From Syntrophomonas sp. UBA5314 (GTDB lineage: Bacteria > Bacillota > Syntrophomonadia > Syntrophomonadales > Syntrophomonadaceae), in contig DHRK01000047.1 in NCBI GenBank assembly GCA_002410325.1, positions 10,540-74,539 of the forward strand: a stretch of 64,000 nt of DNA, given 5' to 3'. The notes under the pieces are model-generated. The model saw only the letters and a list, made by a program, of their open reading frames with translations. It made no database searches and was not told the DNA's origin. Below, piece by piece: positions 24,070 to 32,417 of the stretch. How positions within the stretch are numbered: position 1 is the first letter of the stretch; the number at the start of each line of letters is the position of its first letter. A program made the position numbers and the translations under genes.

Positions 24070-25053
24070 TTAGGGCAGCTGCCGTATGGTGCAGTTGCCT
24101 TCGCAGATTATGGTCATCTTGTTGGTCCCATTGCCCATCTGGACTCTGGAAATGTAATCATTTTTCTGATGATACTGGTGAGCATCCCGCTCCGCATTGC
24201 TCCCCGCGTTTTTTACCTGAACCTGCCCATCATTCCCGTTGGCCGCGGCGCTTGTATTATCGGTCGGCCCGCCCGCCATCGCCGAAGTGGTCCAGGCCAA
24301 ATTGCCGCTGATTCTGCCGGGGGCGTCGTTTATAGCTGTAATGGACAGGTCGGCGCCGGCCGGCAGAAGCACTTCACTGTCGAAATCGCCTATGATAACA
24401 TAGTTTCCCAGTACCTGATCCGCGGTCAGAACAACCTTCTGCTCGGGCGCGTTTACTTCCAACTCCACCCGGGACGGCAGGCTGATCTTTATGTCATGTC
24501 CGCCCGACATAGTAATGAACAGGGTATCCCCCGCCTCCCGGGTGCTCACTTTCAGCGCCTGTTCCGCCATCTGCCGCGCTTCTTCTTCCGATTTGGCCTT
24601 TACCGTGACTTTCCCTCCGGCCAGCATCGTCTCTACCGAAGTGCTGCGGATTTCCAGGCGTGAACTCTGCTCTGCTGATAATACGACTTTTTGAACCTGG
24701 GCAGGGAGCTGTACCTGAATTTCCGGTAAGACCATGGTATAACTCGAAAGCTGCAGCCGCTCCTGCACCCATTGGGCGATCCCCGCGTCCTGGGCAGTTT
24801 TTAGTCCCACTCCGGAAAACACCAGGAACAAAATGATAATTATACTGAAAATGTCGTAGCGAACCCGCCCATCTTCGCTCTTTTTTAAATAGGTATAGAC
24901 CAGAACTTCAATACCCAGAACCACCAGCAGTAAAGGCCACCAGCGCATAGCTACGGTTATGGCCCGGGCATTGTATTGAGCCGCCAGCAATCCCAGTCCG
25001 CCCCCCACCAGAAGGAGGCCCATGGAAATGGTTCCTACTCTCCACTGTCTCAT
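24070..25053 (-). CDS. Membrane protein with LiaF-like topology, last gene of the ECF sigma operon
   Basis: 327 residues. Three hydrophobic helices near the N-terminus (about 7-26, 36-54 and 68-85; RWWPLLLVVLGIEVLVYTYL is typical of the toast-rack/LiaF N-terminal membrane part), then a long extracytoplasmic part rich in beta strands (VQLPAQVQKVVLSAEQSSRLEIRS, GGKVTVKAKSEEEARQMAEQ, KISLPSRVELEVNAPEQKVVL, YVIIGDFDSEVLLPAGADLSI), like adhesin/DUF4097-type beta helices. It ends with CEGNC. Start overlaps the previous stop by one base (TAATG). Likely a cell-envelope stress output or sensor; this is inference from topology and operon. Confidence 0.72.
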   Translation of the reverse strand: MRQWRVGTISMGLLLVGGGLGLLAAQYNARAITVAMRWWPLLLVVLGIEVLVYTYLKKSEDGRVRYDIFSIIIILFLVFSGVGLKTAQDAGIAQWVQERLQLSSYTMVLPEIQVQLPAQVQKVVLSAEQSSRLEIRSTSVETMLAGGKVTVKAKSEEEARQMAEQALKVSTREAGDTLFITMSGGHDIKISLPSRVELEVNAPEQKVVLTADQVLGNYVIIGDFDSEVLLPAGADLSITAINDAPGRISGNLAWTTSAMAGGPTDNTSAAANGNDGQVQVKNAGSNAERDAHQYHQKNDYISRVQMGNGTNKMTIICEGNCTIRQLP

Positions 25054-25835
25054 TATGCTTCTTCCTCCTTCCCGGAGGACTTGCTGCCGGTCAGGAGCTT
25101 AATCCCCCCACCGATCAACAACAGGGCCACAATACTGGTTTGGACATAAGAACGCAGCGCCGCATTAAACCAGTGTCCTAAAACAGGCCCCCCCAGGCGT
25201 TGAATAATAATCAAGACGCCTGCCGCTATAAGCCCCCAGCCAACCCATTTTGAATGCCGGGCAATCCAGTCAAAGAGATTGGGGGAGTCGATCTTTAACT
25301 CTTCTTCCTCTTCTAGAAGGTGATACACATCAAATATACTGAAGAACCATATTACTGGAGCCAGGAAAGCCAGTATGCTCATCTCCAGCCAGTTCCCAAG
25401 AAACAACACCAGGAAAAAGACCGCCATCAACTGCGCACCTGGTTTTAAGAGCCCCATAAACATGTGCCCGGCTCCAGGTATCGCCGAAAAGGCCAGGGTC
25501 ACCAGTTTGCGGTTGCCGATCATAAGCTGTCTTTCATCTTCCTGGTCAGGATTCGCTTCACCATCCCCGGTTGCCGGAGCCACCCTTGATGATCCGGCCA
25601 GCTTCATGGCTTCTGCAAACGCGGTAAACCAGACCAGGGCGGCGCAGAAAAAGGTCAGGGGAACCATCATCTGATTCATGGTCCAGCCCAAACTGGAAAT
25701 CATTCCACCTGCGAAACAAATCCCTATAAACGTCATAAAGAATACCATGGCCCGGTGCGGCCACCCCACATAGAGATGGCTTAAACCCGGCAGCGGGGAT
25801 AGAATAAACACCAGGAACCTGCTTTTTTTCTTCAT
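25053..25835 (-). CDS. Polytopic membrane protein in the ECF sigma operon
   Basis: 260 residues with about seven hydrophobic segments (roughly 8-22, 28-47, 50-75, 115-135, 133-165, 193-215, 232-250). The sequence LSPLPGLSHLYVGWPHRAMVFFMTF and the later SAIPGAGHMFMGLLKPGAQLMAVFFLVL are internal repeats of the P-G-x-G/S-H-h-Y/F-x-G motif found in TM2/DUF5683-type proteins; a soluble loop (residues 84-108) lies between them. Sits between the anti-sigma gene and the LiaF-like gene with overlapping ends. Specific function unknown. Confidence 0.75.
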   Translation of the reverse strand: MKKKSRFLVFILSPLPGLSHLYVGWPHRAMVFFMTFIGICFAGGMISSLGWTMNQMMVPLTFFCAALVWFTAFAEAMKLAGSSRVAPATGDGEANPDQEDERQLMIGNRKLVTLAFSAIPGAGHMFMGLLKPGAQLMAVFFLVLFLGNWLEMSILAFLAPVIWFFSIFDVYHLLEEEEELKIDSPNLFDWIARHSKWVGWGLIAAGVLIIIQRLGGPVLGHWFNAALRSYVQTSIVALLLIGGGIKLLTGSKSSGKEEEA

Positions 25836-26308
25836 CTCTTAACCTCCTTGCCATCCAGGGTGTGCAGCTTATCGATACGCCCCCAGGTACTGTCCTTTAA
25901 CTGCTCGGGCCAACTGGATAAAAATGAATTGATTTTTTGTGAATAGCTGGACGGATGTCTGACTGGAACTTCGGAAGCTTTTAGGGCCAGGGTTTGAAAC
26001 ACGCCTCCCCCCATTAACATGACTGTTAAAATGGCTGCCGCAACATAATTGGCTGCCAGCCAGCGGGGCCGGAAATCTTTGCGAGGAAGCTCAAGTACCA
26101 CCGGCCCCTGCAGCATCTGACTGGTCTTTCGATTGAAGTCAGCCGGAATGCGCTGTTCTATCGATTTCAGATCACCTTGTTCAACCGCTAGAAGAAAAAG
26201 TTCGAGGCATTGGTCACACTCCAGCAAATGGTCCTCCATGGCTAAAAGGTCCAGGTTTTCTTCTTTTCGGTAAAATGCCGACCATTCCTCAGCGCTGTAA
26301 TGCTTCAT
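25832..26308 (-). CDS. Anti-sigma factor with zinc-binding motif
   Basis: 158 residues. The HxxxCxxC motif of zinc-type anti-sigma domains is at H27, C31 and C34 (HLLECDQCLELF), and one transmembrane helix lies near 83-105 (WLAANYVAAAILTVMLMGGG), with an extracytoplasmic tail of about 50 residues. It overlaps the sigma gene by four bases. ATG at 26308 follows GGAGGG. It should hold the sigma factor at the membrane until an envelope signal releases it. Co-translation with the sigma factor strongly supports the assignment. Confidence 0.88.
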   Translation of the reverse strand: MKHYSAEEWSAFYRKEENLDLLAMEDHLLECDQCLELFLLAVEQGDLKSIEQRIPADFNRKTSQMLQGPVVLELPRKDFRPRWLAANYVAAAILTVMLMGGGVFQTLALKASEVPVRHPSSYSQKINSFLSSWPEQLKDSTWGRIDKLHTLDGKEVKR

Positions 26309-26877
26309 ACTTTTCCCTCCTTCCAAAGCTGGCGTAAAAGCTTTCTGGCCCGGTATAGCCTGGTCTCTACGGTTTTTACACTGATGCCCTCCTCACGGGC
26401 GATCTGTTGATAGGATTTATCTTGAAAATGGTATTTTATCAAAATCGTTCGGTAACGGTCGGGTAAACTGTCGCATAATTCCCTGATGTAAACCTCCCTT
26501 TCTTTGCTGATAAAAGCTTCTTCCGGGCTGGGGAGGCTGTCAGCCAGCGGTTTCCCTATATCAATATCCGACAGTTCGTGTCCCTGAACGCTTCTCTGCT
26601 TTTTTCGCTTCCAATCGATGGCCTTATTGGTAGTTATTCTTCCCACCCAGGCCTTGAGGTGATCCGGTTGGAAAGAAGGCAAAGATCGATATATCTGCAG
26701 GAAAACTTCCTGGGCTATATCCTGGGCATCGTCCATATTATCGACGAAGCGGAGGATTATAGCAAAGACATAGGCTTGGTAGTGCTCTATCAGGGCCTCA
26801 AAGGCCTGCGGATCGTCGGTCCTGTAGAGCTCCACCCATGCTGTATCATTCCAAACCGTAACCACCTCCTTTCCCAT
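26305..26877 (-). CDS. ECF-family RNA polymerase sigma factor
   Basis: About 190 residues. Sigma region 2 spans ALIEHYQAYVFAIILRFVDNMDDAQDIAQEVFLQIYRSLPSF and HLKAWVGRITTNKAIDWKRKKQR; region 4 is LPDRYRTILIKYHFQDKSYQQIAREEGISVKTVETRLYRARKLLRQ. The start is uncertain: AAAGGAGGTGG lies inside the frame about 10 codons from region 2 with no proper start codon after it, so the ATG at 26877 is taken although nothing resembling a ribosome binding site precedes it. First gene of a four-gene operon with its anti-sigma factor and two membrane proteins. Confidence 0.9.
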   Translation of the reverse strand: MGKEVVTVWNDTAWVELYRTDDPQAFEALIEHYQAYVFAIILRFVDNMDDAQDIAQEVFLQIYRSLPSFQPDHLKAWVGRITTNKAIDWKRKKQRSVQGHELSDIDIGKPLADSLPSPEEAFISKEREVYIRELCDSLPDRYRTILIKYHFQDKSYQQIAREEGISVKTVETRLYRARKLLRQLWKEGKV

Positions 26878-26951
26878 CACTAATAACAACGTTTTTCAGG
26901 TTTAAATCCCTTCAAAATTGGTTTATCCTCTTTTACCCGGCCGCATTCACG

Positions 26952-26985
26952 CAAAAAAGCCAGGAATCTCTGGATTTTCCTGGCT
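26952..26985 (-). terminator. Terminator of the downstream export operon
   Basis: On the minus strand AGCCAGGAA pairs with TTCCTGGCT (26985-26958, perfect 9 bp), followed by a run of T (26957-26953). It ends the transcript that comes from the ABC exporter genes at 27.1-31.5 kb and is separated from them by the repeat at 26986-27044. Confidence 0.75.
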
Positions 26986-27044
26986 CTAGTACTCTCGAAA
27001 ATTTAGCCGCCGATAATATGTGGAATTAGGATTAACAGAGTACT
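26986..27044 (-). repeat. Internally deleted copy of the CTAG-ended palindromic element
   Basis: Begins CTAGTACTCT and ends AGAGTACT, the two tips of the complete element at 46440-46605. Between them only the right half is kept (CGAAAATTTAGCC, CGATAATATGTGGAATT), matching the complementary strand of the 46.4-kb copy with few changes. It sits between the permease stop codon and its terminator. Confidence 0.7.
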
Positions 27045-27088
27045 TGTGTCTATCCGGTTGCGCGCCGTATCCGGCCGATCCTTGTTAA

Positions 27089-29470
27089 TCAATCGGTGCT
27101 CTTCAAGGCTTCCACCAGGTCTATATGTTTAAGGCGGGGCAGAACCAGGGCAAAGCCCAGTACAATAAAAACCATGGTGCCTACAGCGCTCATTACATAA
27201 GTTCGGGGATAAATGATGAACGGCAGACTGTAGTATTCATTGGTAGCCGAAGCCAGGTAGAGGCTGCCCAGGTAGCGTCCCAGCGGAAGGCCTATGATTA
27301 CTCCAATAACGGCCTGCAATATGGTCTCTTTGAACAACAGTCCGGTCAGTTCCTGGCGGGTGTAGCCCAGCACTCTCATGCTGGCCAGCTCCCTTTGCTT
27401 TTCATTGAAGTTCATGTAGGTCGAGTTATAGGTTATAGCCATGCCCAGCAGGGCGGCAAACATTATCATTACCGCAATGGATGCGAGGGCACTGTCCAGC
27501 ATCTGGTTCCATCCCGTTCTTTCATCGGCTTTGCTTACAATGGAGCTGATGGCGGTCATATCTTGCAGGCGCTTCTCAAAGCACTCGGCCTGGCTGGAAT
27601 CCACCCTGACCAGAATCCTGGTAAACAGGTGGCTTTCGCCCAGAAGGCGGTTGGCCGTATTGAGGGAAACATATGAACCTCCGCCCATTAAAGCCTGGTT
27701 GAGAGCCACTACTTTCAACTGCCCCTTGCGCACCGCCCCCTGATTCATTTTGGTCTCCACATTGACCATATCCCCTACTTTAAGCCCCAGCTTTTTGGCC
27801 ACCCGTTCACTCATAACTACCCCTTCTTCCGGGATGGGCAGAACACTATCATCGGCTGCAAAGACACCCAGGAAATCCTGACCGGGATTCACCCCGTAAA
27901 ACATGTCGTTCTCTTCACGGCTGCCGTCCACAGCTGTCAGGGCCACCGGCAGCTCCAAGACCGGTTCCAATTTTTTTACTTCTTCCCACTGGTTCCAGCC
28001 GGTGATCTCAGATTCTTTTACCGGGGCGCTCAGCTGGACCAGGTAATCATAATTGTTTTCCATGGCGAAATGCCTGGTCAACATATAATCGATAGCATCA
28101 TTCATAAATAAAGTGATCACCAAAACCACTGCGGTAAAGGCGACTCCCAGCACCGTGACCATAAAGCGGGTCCGGTTGCGCAGCATGCTGCGCAGACTCA
28201 TACGCCAGCCACTGTTGAGCCGTTTCCACAGGCCCGCCCAGCTCTCCAATAAAATGCGGCGCCCCCGTTGCGGCGCCTTGGGCCGCATTGATTCGGCCGG
28301 ATTTATGCGGATAACCCCCAGACAGGCCAGCACACCGGATACGCCTCCCACCAGCAGGCTTAGCAGCACGCTGTTGACAATGGCGTTCAGGTTCAGCCCG
28401 CCGATTACACTGGGCAGGTTAAAGTAGGTAGCATACATGTCTGAAAAAACCGAGGCCAGGGCCACGCCCAATATACTGCCCAGTAACGCCCCGGTAAGGG
28501 ATATACTCAATGCATACGCCACATAGTGGTTTATGATCCGGACGTTGCTGTAGCCCAGGGCTTTAAAGACCCCAATTGAAGTGCGCTCGTTTTTAATGAG
28601 ACGCCCCAGCAGCATAAACTGAATGCCGGCCGCGATGATGAAGAAAAACAGGGGAAGATAGAGGGCGGAGATTTTGAGCTGCTGTAGTTCACCTTTTAAA
28701 ACCGAATGGCTCAATTGATCATCCCTGGGATAGGCGGCGAGATTGCCGTAGGGACGCAGTCTATCCTGAACCTGCTTTTCAACCTCATCGGCCGAAGCCC
28801 CCGGGGTAAGCTGAACGGCTATCTGATTGACCTGTCCCTGCATATTGAGGATCTTTTGCGCCCGATCGCGCGGCATCATCAGCAGGCCAAATTCATTCGG
28901 ATCAGGCATCCAGGAAGCGGTGTCTTTCATCAGATATACGAATTCCGGACTGGCCGCAGTGCCGATTACGGTAAGGGGTACCTCCTTTCCCTCGGCAATT
29001 ACCTTAAAGACTGAGCCGGGCTGGAGCTTATTGGCCTTGGCAAAAGCGGGATCCAGCAGAACTTCGATATCCTGCCCGCTGTTTTTGGAAAAATCTCTCC
29101 CGCTGATAACTTGCAGGTTGTTCAGACGGGTTTCATCATCTAGATCGTAGGTGGCCAGCCGGAAAGTTCCCCTTCCTCCCTCCGGCTTGATGAAAGTGAG
29201 ATCCCGGCGGATGCTCCCACTGGCCCGGGCTACGCCGGGGACATCGCTAAGCTGTCTGGCCACCCCCTCCGGCGCTTTTACTACCATGAAAAAGTAGTCG
29301 GCAAAGCGGGTTTTCTGGTAAAAATCGCTTTGCGAACGGTTGAGATTGTAGTAGGCGGTAGTCATGGCAATGTAAATAAGAACACCCAGCATTACTACAA
29401 CGCTTAAAGCGATAAATTGTCCCGGGCTCTTTTTAACCCGGCGAAGTATTCTTCGGCTCAGGATGCTCAA
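27089..29470 (-). CDS. ABC transporter permease with two FtsX domains
   Basis: 793 residues; the layout is TM helix (about 18-40), large extracellular domain (to about 260), three TM helices (about 265-385), then a second TM helix near 430, a second external domain, and three more TM helices ending KHIDLVEALKSTD. The FtsX/MacB motifs ERTSIGVFKALGYSNVRIINHYV and QRELASMRVLGYTRQELTGLLF are the intracellular coupling regions of the two halves. Such long permeases export lipids or peptides. It follows an MFP gene and an ATPase gene, forming a complete export module. Confidence 0.9.
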   Translation of the reverse strand: MSILSRRILRRVKKSPGQFIALSVVVMLGVLIYIAMTTAYYNLNRSQSDFYQKTRFADYFFMVVKAPEGVARQLSDVPGVARASGSIRRDLTFIKPEGGRGTFRLATYDLDDETRLNNLQVISGRDFSKNSGQDIEVLLDPAFAKANKLQPGSVFKVIAEGKEVPLTVIGTAASPEFVYLMKDTASWMPDPNEFGLLMMPRDRAQKILNMQGQVNQIAVQLTPGASADEVEKQVQDRLRPYGNLAAYPRDDQLSHSVLKGELQQLKISALYLPLFFFIIAAGIQFMLLGRLIKNERTSIGVFKALGYSNVRIINHYVAYALSISLTGALLGSILGVALASVFSDMYATYFNLPSVIGGLNLNAIVNSVLLSLLVGGVSGVLACLGVIRINPAESMRPKAPQRGRRILLESWAGLWKRLNSGWRMSLRSMLRNRTRFMVTVLGVAFTAVVLVITLFMNDAIDYMLTRHFAMENNYDYLVQLSAPVKESEITGWNQWEEVKKLEPVLELPVALTAVDGSREENDMFYGVNPGQDFLGVFAADDSVLPIPEEGVVMSERVAKKLGLKVGDMVNVETKMNQGAVRKGQLKVVALNQALMGGGSYVSLNTANRLLGESHLFTRILVRVDSSQAECFEKRLQDMTAISSIVSKADERTGWNQMLDSALASIAVMIMFAALLGMAITYNSTYMNFNEKQRELASMRVLGYTRQELTGLLFKETILQAVIGVIIGLPLGRYLGSLYLASATNEYYSLPFIIYPRTYVMSAVGTMVFIVLGFALVLPRLKHIDLVEALKSTD

Positions 29471-29561
29471 TCCTATTCAATCCTTTCGGCCGGTTGCAGA
29501 TTATAACAAAAGGGCCGTCGATTTCAGGCCTGCTTAAATTCACTTTCGACACGGTTCAGGC

Positions 29562-30722
29562 TCACTGAACCTTGACCCGAGACTTTTCGTCAAGTACCTG
29601 ACTTCCATCCTTAACGATAAGATCGCCTTCCTCAATTCCGGAAATAACCTCCACATATTCCCTTCCCTTGAGCCCCAGTTCTATGTCTTGATATACCACC
29701 CGGTTATTGCTGATCTTCATGATCCGGTAGCGTCCGTCTTCGCTGCTTTTTAAAGCCTCCCGGGGCACCAGCAGTACGCCATCCCGGCGGGTAGTTTCAA
29801 TGCTGACCCGCACTTCATAACCGGGCTTAAGCTTGGAACTGGAGTTCAATTTGATCATCACCGGCACCCGGCGCTGTTCAACGCCCAGAGCCGAGATTTT
29901 AGCAAAAGCCCGGGGTTTGATCTCACTGACCACTCCGGAGAGCACCTCTTCCCCCAGCACGGTCGCGGTAATCGAAACCGGTTGCCCCAGCTGGACGTCA
30001 CCCAGATCATCGCTCAATAGATCGGCCTGTATCTCTAATTGCGACGTAGTCCCGAGCTGGGCCAGGAGGCTTCCCGGAGTTATATACGTTCCTTCCTTGC
30101 CCGGCAGGTCCAAAACGGTTCCATCAATAGGGCTTTTTATGATGAGGGCACTCCGCTTGCTCTGCAAACTGCCGGTCAATTCAGAGTAAATAGCGATTTT
30201 ACTTTGCACCTGGCCCATATACTGCCCGTGCAGTTCGACCTGCTGCACTGCCTTTTGCAGGCGGTCCCGGGCCGCTTCATAATCAGCCTGGCTTACGGCG
30301 CCCATTTCATACAGCGATTTTTGCCGGTCGAAGGCGGTCTGAGCCTGACTGGTCTCCATTTCATAACTGGCCATGGTCAGCTCTGCCTGGCTAAGCTCCC
30401 CCCGGGCCAGAGCCAGCTGGGCCTGGGCCTGTTCGGTTTCCGCGTCCAGATCCGGGTTTTTCAACCTCATCAATACAGTTCCCGAGCTTACCTGCTGTCC
30501 GGTCGCAACCATCACCTCTTCGACCAGCCCGTAGTTCTGGGCCTCTACATCATACTGGTCCACCGTTTTAACATATCCGGTTTCGCTGATGCTGTTGACC
30601 AACGCCCCTTTTTGGATCCTGGTTGCCGTCACCGGCTGAGCGCTGCTGACATAATAGAAAGCAGAGATGAGAATCAATAAAACCGAAGCCCCGACTATCC
30701 ACCAGACTTTCCTGTTCTTCAC
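29562..30722 (-). CDS. Periplasmic-adaptor-like membrane fusion protein of the second export module
   Basis: 386 residues with an N-terminal signal anchor (WWIVGASVLLILISAFYYVSS), a biotinyl-lipoyl-like half (QDYGLVEEVMVATGQQVSSGTVLMRLKNPD), a helical hairpin with many Q/A/E residues (about 85-175), and beta-barrel and membrane-proximal parts (VLDLPGKEGTYITPGSLLAQLGTTSQLEIQADL; GLKGREYVEVISGIEEGDLIVKDG). This is the HlyD/MacA family. Located between the ATPase and the permease. In a Gram-positive cell it would work without an outer-membrane channel. Confidence 0.9.
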   Translation of the reverse strand: MKNRKVWWIVGASVLLILISAFYYVSSAQPVTATRIQKGALVNSISETGYVKTVDQYDVEAQNYGLVEEVMVATGQQVSSGTVLMRLKNPDLDAETEQAQAQLALARGELSQAELTMASYEMETSQAQTAFDRQKSLYEMGAVSQADYEAARDRLQKAVQQVELHGQYMGQVQSKIAIYSELTGSLQSKRSALIIKSPIDGTVLDLPGKEGTYITPGSLLAQLGTTSQLEIQADLLSDDLGDVQLGQPVSITATVLGEEVLSGVVSEIKPRAFAKISALGVEQRRVPVMIKLNSSSKLKPGYEVRVSIETTRRDGVLLVPREALKSSEDGRYRIMKISNNRVVYQDIELGLKGREYVEVISGIEEGDLIVKDGSQVLDEKSRVKVQ

Positions 30723-30783
30723 CGTATTTCTCCCCCTCCATTTACTCGCCGAATAACTCCCCAGAGCTCGGATAGGCCACTTA

Positions 30784-31494
30784 TTACCACTCGATCATTT
30801 CCGGGTCGAGCGGTTCCTGGTTAACACGCAATTCCACTATACTGCCGCTTCGCATCCTGACGACCCTCTGGCCCATATCCGCGATAGCGGTATTGTGAGT
30901 CACTATAATTACGGTACTGCCGGTTTCCCGGTTGATCCGGTTAAGCAAAGCCAGCACGCTCTTTCCGGTCTGGTAGTCCAGCGCGCCGGTGGGTTCGTCG
31001 CATAGTAAAAGACGCGGCTTTTTTACCATGGCCCGGGCAATAGACACCCTCTGCTGCTCTCCTCCAGAGAGCTGGGCCGGGAAATGGCCGGCCCGTTCAG
31101 CCAGTCCTACCAACTCCAGGACTTCGGCAACCGGCATAGGGTCCTCGACCAGTTGGGCAGCCAGGGCGACGTTTTCCGCGGCGGTTAGATCCGGAATCAA
31201 GTTGTAGAATTGAAAAACAAAACCCACCTCGTGGCGGCGGTATTGAGTGAGTTCCTTGTCTGAAGCACGGGTTAAATTATGGCCCTGAAAGAAGATTTCT
31301 CCCAATGTCGGCTGATCCATTCCTCCCAGGATGTTAAGGAGGGTGCTCTTGCCTGAGCCGCTGGGTCCCATGATAATCATAAGTTCACCGCTCATGATAT
31401 CCACCGTGCTCGCCAGCAAAGCGTCCACTATAACCTCACCCATCTGATACTGTTTGGTAACTTCATGCAGGTGGATCAGTACCTCTTGTTCCAT
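30784..31494 (-). CDS. ABC transporter ATPase (LolD/MacB-type) of the second export module
   Basis: 236 residues. Walker A GPSGSGKSTLLN near residue 43, Q-loop in FVFQFYNLIPDL, signature LSGGEQQRVSIARA near 140, Walker B LLLCDEPTGALD near 160, and switch histidine in VTHNTAIADMGQ. The LIPDLTA and GALD features fit the MacB/LolD class. First of three genes in this module; tetR lies 134 bases upstream in the same orientation and may be co-transcribed. Confidence 0.93.
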   Translation of the reverse strand: MEQEVLIHLHEVTKQYQMGEVIVDALLASTVDIMSGELMIIMGPSGSGKSTLLNILGGMDQPTLGEIFFQGHNLTRASDKELTQYRRHEVGFVFQFYNLIPDLTAAENVALAAQLVEDPMPVAEVLELVGLAERAGHFPAQLSGGEQQRVSIARAMVKKPRLLLCDEPTGALDYQTGKSVLALLNRINRETGSTVIIVTHNTAIADMGQRVVRMRSGSIVELRVNQEPLDPEMIEW

Positions 31495-31628
31495 AGTGCT
31501 CTCCCATTTTTCGTCAAAATAGCAATTTCTCTTAATTATACGTTTCCATTAACGCACAATGAATCCTTTATCGGCTTATTATCAGTGAAAGAGGGATTTA
31601 TCAATATCGTATTCTAAATGGAATAGAA

Positions 31629-32267
31629 TCAGGGTTCTTCATCCTTATAAAATAGTTCCTTAAAAAAATCCAGGTATTCTTCAGCTTCAGCCACAATCTT
31701 TTGATAGTCCATCGGCTCCTGGTTGACTTTGATTTTCTCAATCCATTCATTACTGAAGCCATCAAAGGCCCATATAACAGTATTTATAGTCTTGTTAAGG
31801 TCCAGCCCCGCTTTAAACTTTGCCATATCAAGATTATTGAAGAACCTGGCCCTGGCATCAGCCACAGTTTCCCATTGAGCCTTTTTATAATAGGAAACCG
31901 CAACCTCCGAGCTGTCCAAGACCAGCATTTCCAAAAATTCAAACATGGCCGGGTGTTCATACATCATCTGCAATTTAACATTAAGGGCCAGCCGGTATTT
32001 GGCGAAAAAGTCCGTTATCTCCATGTCCATTTTTTCATAAAACGCTTCGGTAGTTAGCTTAAAAACATAATCACAGAGATAAATGAACAGCCTTCTTTTG
32101 CTGCCAAAATAGTGAAACAGAGCCCCTTTCGAAATTTCGGCTTTGGCAACAATAACATCAGTGGCCGTCTGAGTGTATCCCTTGTTGGAGAATTCCTCTA
32201 AAGCCGCATTGATTATGCGTTTTTTCTTTTGCGGGTCAAGGTTTTCAAATGATCGGTTCACAGGCAT
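31629..32267 (-). CDS. TetR family transcriptional regulator
   Basis: About 212 residues. N-terminal DNA-binding domain with KKKRIINAALEEFSNKGYTQTATDVIVAKAEISKGALFHYFGSKRRLFIYLCDYV, whose second helix-turn-helix and YFGSK match the family well; the rest is an all-helical ligand and dimerisation domain. The ATG at 32267 is taken; a longer frame begins at 32300. It sits between the two export modules, and a 13-bp perfect palindrome lies 40 bases upstream over its promoter, which suggests autoregulation and control of the efflux genes. Confidence 0.88.
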   Translation of the reverse strand: MPVNRSFENLDPQKKKRIINAALEEFSNKGYTQTATDVIVAKAEISKGALFHYFGSKRRLFIYLCDYVFKLTTEAFYEKMDMEITDFFAKYRLALNVKLQMMYEHPAMFEFLEMLVLDSSEVAVSYYKKAQWETVADARARFFNNLDMAKFKAGLDLNKTINTVIWAFDGFSNEWIEKIKVNQEPMDYQKIVAEAEEYLDFFKELFYKDEEP

Positions 32268-32308
32268 CACCAAAATGCGCAGATTGACTGTTTTGGTCAA
32301 AAATATTT

Positions 32309-32343
32309 TACAGCTAGTTGATCGAACCAGTCAACTAGCTGTA
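32309..32343 (-). promoter_or_regulatory. Perfect 13-bp palindrome over the tetR promoter (operator), or terminator of the upstream module
   Basis: TACAGCTAGTTGA (32309-32321) and TCAACTAGCTGTA (32331-32343) are exact reverse complements with a 9-base centre. On the minus strand TTGACT inside one arm and TAAAAT at the end of the other are 18 bases apart, giving a promoter buried in the operator, as in autoregulated TetR genes. The same hairpin is followed by AAAATATTTTT, so it might also terminate the first export operon. The dyad is certain; its role is inferred. Confidence 0.65.
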
Positions 32344-32417
32344 ATAATAATTCATCCAAAATGAGTTTGAGGACGGTTCTTCAACTTATTTTGCTTTTAC
32401 CGGGAATATAAATAGCC

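Noticed and set aside
32345..32400. Imperfect 17-bp dyad CAAAATGAGTTT/AACTTATTTTG as a second TetR operator
   Set aside because: About a third of the positions mismatch and no half-site is shared with the perfect palindrome at 32309-32343; more likely a weak terminator of the first export operon.
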